Shown here one piece after another: positions 1 to 15,559 of a DNA stretch of 64,000 nucleotides. Within the stretch, counting starts at the first letter, position 1, and the number at the start of each line of letters is the position of its first letter. The stretch lies in contig CP136062.1 of assembly GCA_032622095.1 (NCBI GenBank), positions 7,963,710-8,027,709 of the forward strand, read 5' to 3'. The DNA comes from Siphonodentalium dalli. Lineage: Eukaryota; Mollusca; Scaphopoda; Gadilida; Siphonodentaliidae. Under the pieces are notes generated by a model. The model saw only the letters and a program-made list of their open reading frames with translations. It had not been told where the DNA came from and made no database searches. Position numbers and translations under genes: made by a program.

Positions 1-1249
1 GTAAATGGGAACGAGTCCTGTTGGGGTCATTCGGCCAAAAAACATGGCCGCCAGCAGCCATCTTGGATTCTACTCTTTGCATGACTAAATCCTTTGGCAC
101 AGGCTACAGGTCCTTAATTTGGTCAGATCATTATGAAATTTGTCATGAATGTTGACATTGACATGTAGATGGGAATGAGTCATTTTGGGGTCATTTGGCC
201 AAAAAACATGGCCGCTGGCAGCCATCTTTGATTTCAAAATTAAATAAATTGGCGCGGTCTGCAGGTCGTACTGTTCGTCTGATTATCATGAAATTTGTCA
301 TTGATGTTAATAATGACAGGCAGATGGGAACGAGTCATTTTGGGGTAGTTTGGCCAAAAAACATGGTCGTCATGAGCATCTTGGATTTTAATCTTTGCAT
401 GACTAAATCCTTTGGCGCGGGCTACAGGTCGTAGCTTTGTTCGGATCTTCATGAAATTTGTCATGGCTGTTGACCTTGACATGTAAATGGGAACGAGTCC
501 TTTTGGGGTCATTCGGTCAAAAGACATGGCCGCCAGCAGCCATCTTGGATTTTACTCTTTGCATGACAAAATCCTTTGGCACAGGCTACAGGTCCTAACA
601 TTGGTCAGATCATTATGAAATTTGTCATGAATGTTGACATTGACATGTAGATGGGAATGAGTCATTTAGGGGTAATTTGGCCAAAAGCATAGCCGCTGGC
701 AGCCATCTTTGATTTCAAAATTAAATAGATTGGCGCAGTCTACAGGTCGTACTGTTCGTCTGATTATCATGAAATTTGTCATAGATGTTAATATTTACAT
801 ATAGATGGGAACGAGTTATTTTGGGATCGTTAGGCCAAAAAACATGGCCACCAGTAGCCATCTTGGATTTTACTCTTTGCATGACTAAATCCTTTGGCGC
901 GGGCTACGGGTCGTAGCTTTGGTCGGATCTTCATGAAATGTGTCATGGTTGTTGACCTTGAAATGTAAATGGGAACGAGTCCTTTTGGGGTCATTCGGCC
1001 AAAAAACATGGCCGCCAGCAGCCATCTTGGATTTTACTATTTGCATGACTAAATCCTTTGGCACAGGCTACAGGTCCTTACTTTGGTCAGATCATTATGA
1101 AATTTGTCATGAATGTTGACATTGACATGTAGATGGGGAATGAGTCATTTTGGGGTCATTTGGCTAAAAAACATGGCCGCTGGCAGCCATCTTTGATTTC
1201 AAAATTAAATAAATTGGCGCGGTCCGCAGGTCGTACTATTCGTCTGATT

Positions 1250-4200
1250 ATCATGAAATTTGTCATAGATGTTAAAATTTACATGTAGATGGGAACGAGT
1301 TATTTTGGGGTCGTTAGGCCAAAAAACATGGCCACCAATAGCCATCTTGGATTTTACTCTTTGCATGACTAAATCCTTTGGCGCGGGCTACAGGTCGTAG
1401 ATTTGGTCGGATCTTCATGAAATGTGTCATGGCTGTTGACCTTGACGTGTAAATGGGAACGAGTCCTTTTGGGGTCATTCGGCCAAAAAACATGGCCGCC
1501 AGCAGCCATCTTGGATTCTACTCTTTGCATGACTAAATCCTTTGGCACAGGCTACAGGTCCTTACTTTGGTCAGATCATTATGAAATTTGTCATGAATGT
1601 TGACATTGACATTTAGATGGGAATGAATCGTTTTGGGGTCATTTGGCCAAAAAACATGGCCGCTGGCAGCCATCTTTGATTTCAAAATTAAATAAATTGG
1701 CGCGGTCCGCAGGTCGTACTGTTCGTCTGATTATCATGAAATTTGTCATGGATGTTAATAATGACAGGCAGATGGGAACGAGTCATTTTGGGGTAGTTTG
1801 GCCAAAAAACATGGCCGTCATGAGCATCTTGGATTTTAATCTTTGCATGACTAAATCCTTTGGCGCGGGCCACAGGTCGTAGCTTTGGTCGGATCTTCAT
1901 GAAATTTGTCATGGCTGTTGACCTTGACATGTAAATGGGAACGAGTCCTTTTGGGGTCATTCGGTCAAAAGACATGGCCGCCAGCAGCCATCTTGGATTT
2001 TACTCTTTGCATGACAAAATCCTTTGGCACAGGCTACAGGTCCTAACTTTGGTCAGATCATTATGAAATTTGTTATGAATGTTGACATTGACATGTAAAT
2101 GGGAATTAGTCATTTGGGGGTAATTTGGCCAAAAGCATAGCCGCTGGCAGCCATCTTTGATTTAAAAATTAAATAGATTGGCGCAGTCTACAGGTCGTAC
2201 TGTTCGTCTGATTATCATGAAATTTGTCATAGATGTTAATATTGACATGTAGATGGGAACGAGTTATTTTGGGATCGTTAGGCCAAAAAACATGGCCACC
2301 AGTAGCCATCTTGGATTTTACTCTTTGCATGACTAAATCCTTTGGCGCGGGCTACAGGTCGTAGCTTTGGTCGGATCTTCATGAAATTTGTCATGGCTGT
2401 TGACCTTGAAATGTAAATGGGAACGAGTCCTTTTGGGGTCATTCGGTCAAAAGACATGGCCGCCAGCAGCCATCTTGGATTTTACTCTTTGCATGACTAA
2501 ATCCTTTGGCACAGGCTACAGGTCCTAACTTTGGTCAGATTATTATGAAATTTGTCATGAATGTTCACATTGACATGTAGATGGGAATGAGTCATTTTGG
2601 GGTAATTTGGCCTAAAAACATGGCCGCTGGCAGCCTTCTTTGATTTCAAAATTAAATAGATTGGCGCGGTCTACAGGTCGTACTGTTCGTCTGATTATCA
2701 TGAAATTTGTCATAGATGTTAATATTGACATGTAGATGGGAACGAGTTATTTTGGGGTCGTTAGGCCAAAACACATGACCACCAGTAGCCATCTTGGATT
2801 TTACTCTTTGCATGACTTAATCCTTTGGCGCGGGCTACAGGTCGTAGCTTTGGTCGGATCTTCATGAAATGAGTCATGGCTGTTGACCTTGACATATAAA
2901 TGGGAACGAGTTCTTTTGGGGTCATTCGGCAAAAAGACATGGCCGCCAGCAGCCATCTTGGATTTTACTCTTTGCATGACTAAATCCTTTGGCACAGGCT
3001 ACAGGTCCTAACTTTGGACAGATTATTATGAAATTTGTCATGAATGTTGACATTGACATGTAGATGGGAATGAGTCATTTTGGGGTAATTTGGCCAAACA
3101 ACATGGCCGATGGCAGCCATCTTTAATTTCAAAATTAAATAAATTGGCGCGGTCTGCAGGTCGTACTGTTCGTCTGATTATCATGAAATTTGTCATGGAT
3201 GTTAATAATGACAGGCAGATGGGAACGAGTTATTTTGGGGTAGTTTGGCTAAAAAACATGGCCGTCATGAGCATCTTGGATTTTAATCTTTGCATGACTA
3301 AATCCTTTGGCGCGCGCTACAGGTCGTAGCTTTGGTCGGATCTTCATGAAATTTGTCATGGCTGTTCAACTTGACATGTAAATGGGAACGAGTCATTTTG
3401 GGGTAATTCGGTCAAAAGACATGGCCGCCAGCAGCCATCTTTGATTTTACTCTTTGCATGACTAAATCCTTTGGCACAGGCTACAGGTCCTAACTTTGGT
3501 CAGATCATTATGAAATTTATCATGAATGTTGACATTGACATGTAGATGGGAATGAGTCATTGTGGGGTAATTTGGCCTAAAAACACATGGCCGCTGGCAG
3601 CCATCTTTGATTTCAAAATTAAATAGATTGGCGCGGTCTACAGGTCGTACTATTCGTCTGATTATCATGAAATTTGTCATAGATGTTAAGATTTACATGT
3701 AGATGGGAACGAGTTATTTTGGGGTCGTTAGGCCAAAAAACATGGCCACCAATAGCCATCTTGGATTTTACTCTTTGCATGACTAAATCCTTTGGCGCGG
3801 GCTACAGGTCGTAGATTTGGTCGGATCTTCATGAAATGTGTCATGGCTGTTGACCTTGACGTGTAAATGGGAACGAGTCCTTTTGGGGTCATTCGGCCAA
3901 AAAACATGGCCGCCAGCAGCCATCTTGGATTCTACTCTTTGCATGACTAAATCCTTTGGCACAGGCTACAGGTCCTTACTTTGGTCAGATCATTATGAAA
4001 TTTGTCATGAATGTTGACATTGACATTTAGATGGGAATGAATCGTTTTGGGGTCATTTGGCCAAAAAACATGGCCGCTGGCAGCCATCTTTGATTTCAAA
4101 ATTAAATAAATTGGCGCGGTCCGCAGGTCGTACTGTTCGTCTGATTATCATGAAATTTGTCATGGATGTTAATAATGACAGGCAGATGGGAACGAGTCAT

Positions 4201-6300
4201 TTTGGGGTAGTTTGGCCAAAAAACATGGCCGTCATGAGCATCTTGGATTTTAATCTTTGCATGACTAAATCCTTTGGCGCGGGCCACAGGTCGTAGCTTT
4301 GGTCGGATCTTCATGAAATTTGTCATGGCTGTTGAACTTGACATGTAAATGGGAACGAGTCCTTTTGGGGTCATTCGGTCAAAAGACATGGCCGCCAGCA
4401 GCCATCTTGGATTTTACTCTTTGCATGACAAAATCCTTTGGCACAGGCTACAGGTCCTAACTTTGGTCAGATCATTATGAAATTTGTTATGAATGTTGAC
4501 ATTGACATGTAAATGGGAATTAGTCATTTGGGGGTAATTTGGCCAAAAGCATAGCCGCTGGCAGCCATCTTTGATTTAAAAATTAAATAGATTGGCGCAG
4601 TCTACAGGTCGTACTGTTCGTCTGATTATCATGAAATTTGTCATAGATGTTAATATTGACATGTAGATGGGAACGAGTTATTTTGGGATCGTTAGGCCAA
4701 AAAACATGGCCACCAGTAGCCATCTTGGATTTTACTCTTTGCATGACTAAATCCTTTGGCGCGGGCTACAGGTCGTAGCTTTGGTCGGATCTTCATGAAA
4801 TTTGTCATGGCTGTTGACCTTGAAATGTAAATGGGAACGAGTCCTTTTGGGGTCATTCGGTCAAAAGACATGGCCGCCAGCAGCCATCTTGGATTTTACT
4901 CTTTGCATGACTAAATCCTTTGGCACAGGCTACAGGTCCTAACTTTGGTCAGATTATTATGAAATTTGTCATGAATGTTCACATTGACATGTAGATGGGA
5001 ATGAGTCATTTTGGGGTAATTTGGCCTAAAAACATGGCCGCTGGCAGCCTTCTTTGATTTCAAAATTAAATAGATTGGCGCGGTCTACAGGTCGTACTGT
5101 TCGTCTGATTATCATGAAATTTGTCATAGATGTTAATATTGACATGTAGATGGGAACGAGTTATTTTGGGGTCGTTAGGCCAAAACACATGACCACCAGT
5201 AGCCATCTTGGATTTTACTCTTTGCATGACTTAATCCTTTGGCGCGGGCTACAGGTCGTAGCTTTGGTCGGATCTTCATGAAATGAGTCATGGCTGTTGA
5301 CCTTGACATATAAATGGGAACGAGTTCTTTTGGGGTCATTCGGCAAAAAGACATGGCCGCCAGCAGCCATCTTGGATTTTACTCTTTGCATGACTAAATC
5401 CTTTGGCACAGGCTACAGGTCCTAACTTTGGACAGATTATTATGAAATTTGTCATGAATGTTGACATTGACATGTAGATGGGAATGAGTCATTTTGGGGT
5501 AATTTGGCCAAACAACATGGCCGATGGCAGCCATCTTTAATTTCAAAATTAAATAAATTGGCGCGGTCTGCAGGTCGTACTGTTCGTCTGATTATCATGA
5601 AATTTGTCATGGATGTTAATAATGACAGGCAGATGGGAACGAGTTATTTTGGGGTAGTTTGGCTAAAAAACATGGCCGTCATGAGCATCTTGGATTTTAA
5701 TCTTTGCATGACTAAATCCTTTGGCGCGCGCTACAGGTCGTAGCTTTGGTCGGATCTTCATGAAATTTGTCATGGCTGTTCACCTTGACATGTAAATGGG
5801 AACGAGTCATTTTGGGGTAATTCGGTCAAAAGACATGGCCGCCAGCAGCCATCTTTGATTTTACTCTTTGCATGACTAAATCCTTTGGCACAGGCTACAG
5901 GTCCTAACTTTGGTCAGATCATTATGAAATTTGTCATGAATGTTGACATTGACATGTAGATGGGAATGAGTCATTGTGGGGTAATTTGGCCTAAAAACAC
6001 ATGGCCGCTGGCAGCCATCTTTGATTTCAAAATTAAATAGATTGGCGCGGTCTACAGGTCGTACTATTCGTCTGATTATCATGAAATTTGTCATAGATGT
6101 TAAGATTTACATGTAGATGGGAACGAGTTATTTTGGGTTCGTTAGGCCAAAAAACATGGCCACCAATAGCCATCTTGTATTTTACTCTTTGCATGACTAA
6201 ATCCTTTGGCGCGGGCTACAGGTCGTAGATTTGGTCGGATCTTCATGAAATGTGTCATGGCTGTTGACCTTGACGTGTAAATGGGAACGAGTCCTTTTGG
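1250..6300 (+). repeat. 2,414-bp higher-order block, ~2.1 tandem copies
   Basis: Diagnostic variants recur at exactly 2,414 bp. Examples are the GATGGCAGCCATCTTTAAT variant at about 3,108 and 5,522, and the GTAGATTTGGTCGG variant at about 1,397, 3,811 and 6,225. The block equals five triads (15 monomers). Copies differ at only a few scattered bases, far less than neighbouring triads differ from each other, so this is a recent block duplication on top of the older triad structure. A third partial copy runs past 6,090 and then gives way to ordinary 964-bp double triads. Boundaries are approximate because the flanks are the same satellite. Confidence 0.85.
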
Positions 6301-9300
6301 GGTCATTCGGCCAAAAAACATGGCCGCCAGCAGCCATCTTGGATTCTACTCTTTGCATGACTAAATCCTTTGGCACAGGCTACAGGTCCTTACTTTGGTC
6401 AGATCATTATGAAATTTGTCATGAATGTTGACATTGACATGTAGATGGGAATGAATCATTTTGGGGTCATTTGGCCAAAAAACATGGCCGCTGGCAGCCA
6501 TCTTTGATTTCAAAATTAAATAAATTGGCGCGGTCTGCAGGTCGTAGTGTTCGTCTGATTATCATGAAAATTGTCATGGATGTTAATAATGACAGGCAGA
6601 TGGGAACGAGTCATTTTGGGGTAGTTTGGCCAAAAAACATGGCCGTCATGAGCATCTTGGATTTTAATCTTTGCATGACTAAATCCTTTGGCGCGGGCTA
6701 CAGGTCGTAGCTTTGGTCGGATCTTCATGAAATTTGTCATGGCTTTTGACCTTGACATGTAAATGGGAACGAGTCCTTTTGGGGTCATTCGGTCAAAAGA
6801 CATTGCCGCCAGCAGCCATCTTGGATTTTACTCTTTGCATGACAAAATCCTTTGGCACAGGCTACAGGTCCTAACTTTGGTCAGATCATTATGAAATTTG
6901 TCATGAATGTTGACATTGACATGTAGATGGGAATGAGTCATTTAGGGGTAATTTGGCCAAAAGCATAGCCGCTGGCAGCCATCTTTGATTTCAAAATTAA
7001 ATAGATTGGCGCAGTCTACAGGTCGTACTGTTCGTCTGATTATCATGAAATTTGTCATAGATGTTAATATTGACATATAGATGGGAACGAGTTATTTTGG
7101 GGTCGTTAGGCCAAAAAACATGGCCACCAGTAGCCATCTTGGATTTTACTCTTTGCATGACTAAATCCTTTGGCGCGGGCTACAGGTCGTAGCTTTGGTC
7201 GGATCTTCATGAAATGTGTCATGGCTGTTGACCTTGACATGTAAATGGGAACGAGTCCTTTTGGGGTCATTCGGCCAAAAAACATGGCCGCCAGCAGCCA
7301 TCTTGGATTCTACTCTTTGCATGACTAAATCCTTTGGCACAGGCTACAGGTCCTTAATTTGGTCAGATCATTATGAAATTTGTCATGAATGTTGACATTG
7401 ACATGTAGATGGGAATGAGTCATTTTGGGGTCATTTGGCCAAAAAACATGGCCGCTGGCAGCCATCTTTGATTTCAAAATTAAATAAATTGGCGCGGTAT
7501 GCAGGTCGTACTGTTCGTCTGATTATCATGAAATTTGTCATGGATGTTAATAATGACAGGCAGATGGGAACGAGTCATTTTGGGGTAGTTTGGCCAAAAA
7601 ACATGGTCGTCATGAGCATCTTGGATTTTAATCTTTGCATGACTAAATCCTTTGGCGCGGGCTACAGGTCGTAGCTTTGGTCGGATCTTCATGAAATTTG
7701 TCATGGCTGTTGACCTTGACATGTAAATGGGAACGAGTCCTTTTGGGGTAATTCGGTCAAAAGACATGGCCGCCAGCAGCCATCTTTGATTTTACTCTTC
7801 GCATGACTAAATCCTTTGGCACAGGCTACAGGTCCTAACTTTGGTCAGATCATTATGAAATTTGTCATGAATGTTGACATTGACATGTAGATGGGAATGA
7901 GTCATTGTGGGGTAATTTGGCCTAAAAACATGGCCGCTGGCAGCCATCTTTGATTTCAAAATTAAATAGATTGGCGCGGTCTACAGGTCGTACTGTTCGT
8001 CTGATTATCATGAAATTTGTCATAGATGTTAATATTGACATGTAGATGGGAACGAGTTATTTTGGGGTCGTTAGGCCAAAAAACATGGCCACCAGTAGCC
8101 ATCTTGGATTTTACTCTTTGCATGACTTAATCCTTTGGCGCGGGCTACAGGTCGTAGCTTTGGTCGGATCTTCATGAAATGTGTCATGGCTGTTGACCTT
8201 GACATGTAAATGGGAACGACTCCTTTTGGGGTCATTCGGCCAAAAAACATGGCCGCCAGCAGCCATCTTGGATTCTACTCTTTGCATGACTAAATCCTTT
8301 GGCACAGGCTACAGGTCCTTACTTTGGTCAGATCATTATGAAATTTGTCATGAATGTTGACATTGACAAGTAGATGGGAATGAGTCATTTTGGGGTCATT
8401 TGGCCAAAAAACATGGCCGCTAGCAGCCATCTTTGATTTCAAAATTAAATAAATTGGCGCGGTCTGCAGGTCGTACTGTTCGTCTGATTATCATGAAATT
8501 TGTCATGGATGTTAATAATGACAGGCAGATGGGAACGAGTCATTTTGGGGTAGTTTGGCCAAAAAACATGGCCGTCATGAGCATCTTGGATTTTAATCTT
8601 TGCATGACTAAATCCTTTGGCGCGGGCTACAGGTCGTAGCTTTGGTCGGATCTTCATGAAATTTGTCATGGCTGTTGACCTTGACATGTAAATGGGAATG
8701 AGTCCTTTTGGGGTCATTCGGTCCAAAGACATGGCCGCCAGCAGCCATCTTGGATTTTACACTTTGCATGACAAAATCCTTTGGCACAGGCTACAGGTCC
8801 TAACTTTGGTCAGATCATTATGAAATTTGTCATGAATGTTGACATTGACATGTAGATGGGAATGAGTCATTTAGGGTTAATTTGGCCAAAAGCAAAGCCG
8901 CTGGCAGCCATCTTTGATTTCAAAATTAAATAGATTGGCGCAGTCTACAGGTCGTACTGTTCGTCTGATTATCATGAAATTTGTCATAGATGTTAATATT
9001 GACATGTAGATGGGAACGAGTTATTTTGGGGTCGTTAGGCCAAAAAACATGGCCACCAGTAGCCATCTTGGATTTTACTCTTTGCATGACTAAATCCTTT
9101 GGCGCGGGCTACAGGTCGTAGCTTTGGTCGGATCTTCATGAAATGTGTCATGGCTGTTGACCTTGACATGTAAATGGGAACGAGTCCTTTTGGGTTCATT
9201 CGGCCAAAAAACATGGCCGCCAGCAGCCATCTTGGATTCTACTCTTTGCATGACTAAATCCTTTGGCACAGGCTACAGGTCCTTAATTTGGTCAGATCAT

Positions 9301-12300
9301 TATGAAATTTGTCATGAATGTTGACATTGACATGTAGATGGGAATGAGTCATTTTGGGGTCATTTGGCCAAAAAACATGGCCGCTGGCAGCCATCTTTGA
9401 TTTCAAAATTAAATAAATTGGCGCGGTCTGCAGGTCGTACTGTTCGTCTGATTATCATGAAATTTGTCATGGATGTTAATAATGACAGGCAGATGGGAAC
9501 GAGTCATTTTGGGGTAGTTTGGCCAAAAAACATGGTCGTCATGAGCATCTTGGATTTTAATCTTTGCATGACTAAATCCTTTGGCGCGGGCTACAGGTCG
9601 TAGCTTTGGTCGGATCTTCATGAAATTTGTCATGGCTGTTGTTCTTGACATGTAAATGGGAACGAGTCCTTTTGGGGTCATTCGGTCTAAAGACATGGCC
9701 GCCAGCAGCCATCTTGGATTTTACTCTTTGCATGACAAAATCCTTTGGCACAGGCTACAGGTCCTAACATTGGTCAGATCATTATGAAATTTGTCATGAA
9801 TGTTGACATTGACATGTAGATGGGAATGAGTCATTTAGGGGTAATTTGGCCAAAAGCATAGCCGCTGGCAGCCATCTTTGATTTCAAAATTAAATAGATT
9901 GGCGCAGTCTACAGGTCGTACTGTTCGTCTGATTATCATGAAATTTGTCATAGATGTTAATATTGACATGTAGATGGGAACGAGTTATTTTGGGATCGTT
10001 AGGCCAAAAAACATGGCCACCAGTAGCCATCTTGGATTTTACTCTTTGCATGACTAAATCCTTTGGCGGGGGCTACGGGTCGTAGCTTTGGTCGGATCTT
10101 CATGAAATGTGTCATGGTTGTTGACCTTGAAATGTAAATGGGAACGAGTCCTTTTGGGGTCATTCGGCCAAAAAACATGGCCGCCAGCAGCCATCTTGGA
10201 TTTTACTATTTGCATGACTAAATCCTGTGGCACAGGCTACAGGTCCTTACTTTGGTCAGATCATTATGAAATTTGTCATGAATGTTGACATTGACATGTA
10301 GATGGGGAATGAGTCATTTTGGGGTCATTTGGCTAAAAAACATGGCCGCTGGCAGCCTTCTTTGATTTCAAAATTAAATAAATTGGCGCGGTCTGCAGGT
10401 CGTACTGTTCGTCTGATTATCATGAAATTTGTCATGGATGTTAATAATGACAGGCAGATGGGAACGAGTCATTTTGGGGTAGTTTGGCCAAAAAACATGG
10501 CCGTCATGAGCATCTTGGATTTTAATCTTTGCATGACTAAATCCTTTGGCGCGGGCTACAGGTCGTAGCTTTGGTCGGATCTTCATGAAATTTGTCATGG
10601 CTGTTGACCTTGACATGTAAATGGGAACGAGTCCTTTTGGGGTCATTCGTTCCTAAGACATGGCCGCCAGCAGCCATCTTGGATTTTACTCTTTGCATGA
10701 CAAAATCCTTTGGCACAGACTACAGGTCCTAACTTTGGTCAGATCATTATGAAATTTGTTATGAATGTTGACATTGACATGTAGATGGGAATGAGTCATT
10801 TGGGGGTAATTTGGCCAAAAGCATAGCCGCTGGCAACCATCTTTGATTTCAAATTTAAATAGATTGGCGCAGTCTACAGGTCGTACTGTTCGTCTGATTA
10901 TCATGAAATTTGTCATGGATGTTAATATTGACATGTAGATGGGAACGAGTTATTTTGGGATCGTTAGGCCAAAAAACATGGCCACCAGTAGCCATCTTGG
11001 ATTTTACTCTTTGCATGACTAAATCCTTTGGCGCGGGCTACAGGTCGTAGCTTTGGTCGGATCTTCATGAAATGTGTCATGGCTGTTGACCTTGAAATGT
11101 AAATGGGAACGAGTCCTTTTGGGGTCATTCGGCCAAAAAACATAGCCGCCAGCAGCCATCTTGGATTTTACTCTTTGCATGACTAAATCCTTTGGCACAG
11201 GCTACAGGTCCTTACTTTGGTCAGATCATTATGAAATTTGTCATGAATGTTGACATTCACATGTAGATGGGGAATGAGTCATTTTGGGGTCATTTGGCTA
11301 AAAAACATGGCCGCTGGCAGCCATCTTTGATTTCAAAATTAAATAGATTGGCGCGGTCTACATGTCGTACTGTTCGTCTGATTATCATGAAATTTGTCAT
11401 GGATGTTAATAATGACAGGCAGATGGGAACGAGTCATTTTGGGGTAGTTTGACCAAAAAACATGGTCGTCATGAGCATCTTGGATTTTAATCTTTGCATG
11501 ACTAAATCCTTTGGCGCGGGCTACAGGTCGTAGCTTTGGTCGGATCTTCATGAAATTTGTCATGGCTATTGACCTTGACATGTAAATGGGAACGAGTCCT
11601 TTTGGGGTCATTCGGTCAAAATACATGGCCGCCAGCAGCCATCTTGGATTTTACTCTTTGCATGACAAAATCCTTTGGCACAGGCTACCGGTCCTAACTT
11701 TGGTCAGATCATAATGAAATTTGTCATGAATGTTGACATTGACATGTAGATGGGAATGAGTCATTTTGGGGTAATTTGGCCAAAAGCATAGCCGCTGGCA
11801 GCCATCTTTGATTTCAAAATTAAATAGATTGGCGCAGTCTACAGGTCGTACTGTTCGTCTGATTATCATGAAATTTGTCATAGATGTTAATATTGACATG
11901 TAGATGGGAACGAGTTATTTTGGGATCGTTAGGCCAAAAAACATGGCCACCAGTAGCCATCTTGGATTTTACTCTTTGCATGACTAAATCCTTTGGCGCG
12001 GGCTACAGGTCGTAGCTTTGGTCGGATCTTCATGAAATTTGTCATGGCTGTTGACCTTGACATGTAAATGGGAACGAGTCCTTTTGGGGTAATTCGGTCA
12101 AAAGACATGGCCGCCAGCAGCCATCTTTGATTTTACTCTTTGCATGACTAAATCCTTTGGCACAGGCTACAGGTCCTAACTTTGGTCAGATCATTATGAA
12201 ATTTGTCAAGAATGTTGACATTGACATGTAGATGGGAATGAGTCATTGTGGGGTAATTTGGCCTAAAAACATGGCCGCTGGCAGCCATCTTTGATTTCAA

Positions 12301-12974
12301 AATTAAATAGATTGGCGCGGTCTACAGGTCGTACTGTTCGTCTGATTATCATGAAATTTGTCATAGATGTTAATATTGACATGTAGATGGGAACGAGTTA
12401 TTTTGGGGTCGTTAGGCCAAAAAACATGGCCACCAGTAGCCATCTTGGATTTTACTCTTTGCATGACTAAATCCTTTGGCGCGGGCTACAGGTCGTAGCT
12501 TTGGTCGGATCTTCATGAAATGTGTCATGGCTGTTGACCTTGACATGTAAATGGGAACGAGTCCTTTTGGGGTCATTCGGCCAAAAAACATGGCCGCCAG
12601 CAGCCATCTTGGATTCTACTCTTTGCATGACTAAATCCTTTGGCACAGGCTACAGGTCCTTACTTTGGTCAGATCATTATGAAATTTGTCATGAATGTTG
12701 ACATTGACATGTAGATGGTAATGAGTCATCTTGGGGTCATTTGGCCTAAAAACATGGCCGCTAGCAGCCATCTTTGATTTCAAAATTAAATAAATTGGCG
12801 CGGTCTGCAGGTCGTACTGTTCGTCTGATTATCATGAAATTTGTCATGGATGTTAATAATGACAGGCAGATGGGAACGAGTCATTTTGGGGTAGTTTGGC
12901 CAAAAAACATGGCCGTCATGAGCATCTTGGATTTTAATCTTTGCATGACTAAATCCTTTGGCGCGGGCTACAGG

Positions 12975-13095
12975 TCGTACTGTTCGTCTGATTATCATGA
13001 AATTTGTCATAGATGTTAATATTGACATGTAGATGGGAACGAGTTATTTTGGGATCGTTAGGCCAAAAAACATGGCCGCCAGCAGCCATCTTGGA
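12975..13095 (+). repeat. Hybrid satellite monomers (unequal-exchange scar)
   Basis: At about 12,977 a C-type monomer switches to a B-type tail within the shared CTACAGGTCGTA, and about 90 bp later (about 13,070) a C-type start switches to an A-type body within CAAAAAACATGGCCGCCAG. Both switch points fall in stretches common to the joined monomer types, as expected for out-of-register exchange between sister repeats. Equivalent C-to-A joints occur near 16,280, 18,045, 18,848 and 22,060. Confidence 0.75.
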
Positions 13096-15559
13096 TTTTA
13101 CTCTTTGCATGACAAAATCCTTTGGCACAGGCTACAGGTCCTAACTTTGGTCAGATCATTATGAAATTTGTCATGAATGTTGACATTGACATGTAGATGG
13201 GAATGAGTCATTTAGGGGTAATTTGGCCAAAAGCATAGCCGCTGGCAGCCATCTTTGATTTCAAAATTAAATAGATTGGCGCAGTCTACAGGTCGTACTG
13301 TTCGTCTAATTATCATGAAATTTGTCATAGATGTTAATATTGACATGTAGATGGGAACGAGTTATTTTGGGGTCGTTAGGCCAAAAAACATGGCCACCAG
13401 TAGCCATCTTGGATTTTACTCTTTGCATTACTAAATCCTTTGGCGCGGGCTACAGGTCGTAGCTTTGGTCGGATCTTCATGAAATGTGTCATGGCTGTTG
13501 ACCTTGACATGTAAATGGGAACGAGTCCTTTTGGGGTCATTCGGCCAAAAAACATGGCCGCCAGCAGCCATCTTGGATTCTACTCTTTGCATGACTAAAT
13601 CCTTTGGCACAGGCTACAGGTCCTTAATTTGGTCAGATCATTATGAAATTTGTCATGAATGTTGACATTGACATGTATATGGGAATGAGTCATTTTGGGG
13701 TCATTTGGCCAAAAAACATGGCCGCTGGCAGCCATCTTTGATTTCAAAATTAAATAAATTGGCGCGGTCTGCAGGTCGTACTGTTCGTCTGATTATCATG
13801 AAATTTGTCATGGATGTTAATAATGACAGGCAGATAGGAACGAGTCATTTTGGGGTAGTTTGGCCAAAAAACATGGTCGTCATGAGCATCTTGGATTTTA
13901 ATCTTTGCATGACTAAATCCTTTGGCGCGGGCTACAGGTCGTAGCTTTGGTCGGATCTTCATGAAATTTGTCATGGCTGTTGACCTTGACATGTAAATGG
14001 GAACGAGTCCTTTTGGGGTCATTCGGTCAAAAGACATGGCCGCCAGCAGCCATCTTGGATTTTACTCTTTGCATGACAAAATCCTTTGGCACAGGCTACA
14101 GGTCCTAAAATTGGTCAGATCATTATGAAATTTGTCATGAATGTTGACATTGACATGTAGATGGGAATGAGTCATTTAGGGGTAATTTGGCCAAAAGCAT
14201 AGCCGCTGGCAGCCATCTTTGATTTCAAAATTAAATAGATTGGCGCAGTCTACAGGTCGTACTGTTCGTCTGATTATCATGAAATTTGTCACAGATGTTA
14301 ATATTGACATGTAGATGGGAACGAGTTATTTTGGGATCGTTAGGCCAAAAAACATGGCCACCAGTAGCCATCTTGGATTTTACTCTTTGCATGACTAAAT
14401 CCTTTGGCGCGGGCTACGGGTCGTAGCTTTGGTCGGATCTTCATGAAATGTGTCATGTTTGTTGACCTTGAAATGTAAATGGGAACGAGTCCTTTTGGGG
14501 TCATTCGGCCAAAAAACATGGCCGCCAGCAGCCATCTTGGATTTTACTATTTGCATGACTAAATCCTTTGGCACAGGCTACAGGTCCTTACTTTGGTCAG
14601 ATCATTATGAAATTTGTCATGAATGTTGACATTGACATGTAGATGGGGAATGAGTCATTTTGGGGTCATTTGGCTAAAAAAAATGGCCGCTGGCAGCCAT
14701 CTTTGATTTCAAAATTAAATAAATTGGCGCGGTCTGCAGGTCGTACTGTTCGTCTGATTATCATGAAATTTGTCATGGATGTTAATAATGACAGGCAGAT
14801 GGGAACGAGTTATTTTGGGGTAGTTTGGCCAAAAAACATGGTCGTCATGAGCATCTTGGATTTTAATCTTTGCATGACTAAATCCTTTGGCGCGGGCTAC
14901 AGGTCGTAGCTTTGGTCGGATCTTCATGAAATTTGTCATGGCTGTTGACCTTGACATGTAAATGGGAACGAGTCCTTTTGGGGTCATTCGGTTAAAAGAC
15001 ATGGCCGCCAGCAGCCATCTTGGATTTTACTCTTTGCATGACAAAATCCTTTGGCACAGGCTACAGGTCCTAACATTGGTCAGATCATTATGAAATTTGT
15101 CATGAATGTTGACATTGACATGTAGATGGGAATGAGTCATTTAGGGGTAATTTGGCCAAAAGCATAGCCGCTGGCAGCCATCTTTGATTTCAAAATTAAA
15201 TAGATTGGCGCAGTCTACAGGTCGTACTGTTCGTCTGATTATCATGAAATTTGTCATAGATGTTAATATTGACATGTAGATGGGAACGAGTTATTTTGGG
15301 ATCGTTAGGCCAAAAAACATGGCCACAAGTAGCCATCTTGGATTTTACTCTTTGCATGACTAAATCCTTTGGCGCGGGCTACGGGTCGTAGCTTTGGTCG
15401 GATCTTCATGAAATGTGTCATGGTTGTTGACCTTGAAATGTAAATGGGAACGAGTCCTTTTGGGGTCATTCGGCCAAAAAACATGGCCGCCAGCAGCCAT
15501 CTTGGATTTTTCTATTTGCATGACTAAATCCTTTGGCACAGGCTACAGGTCCTTACTTT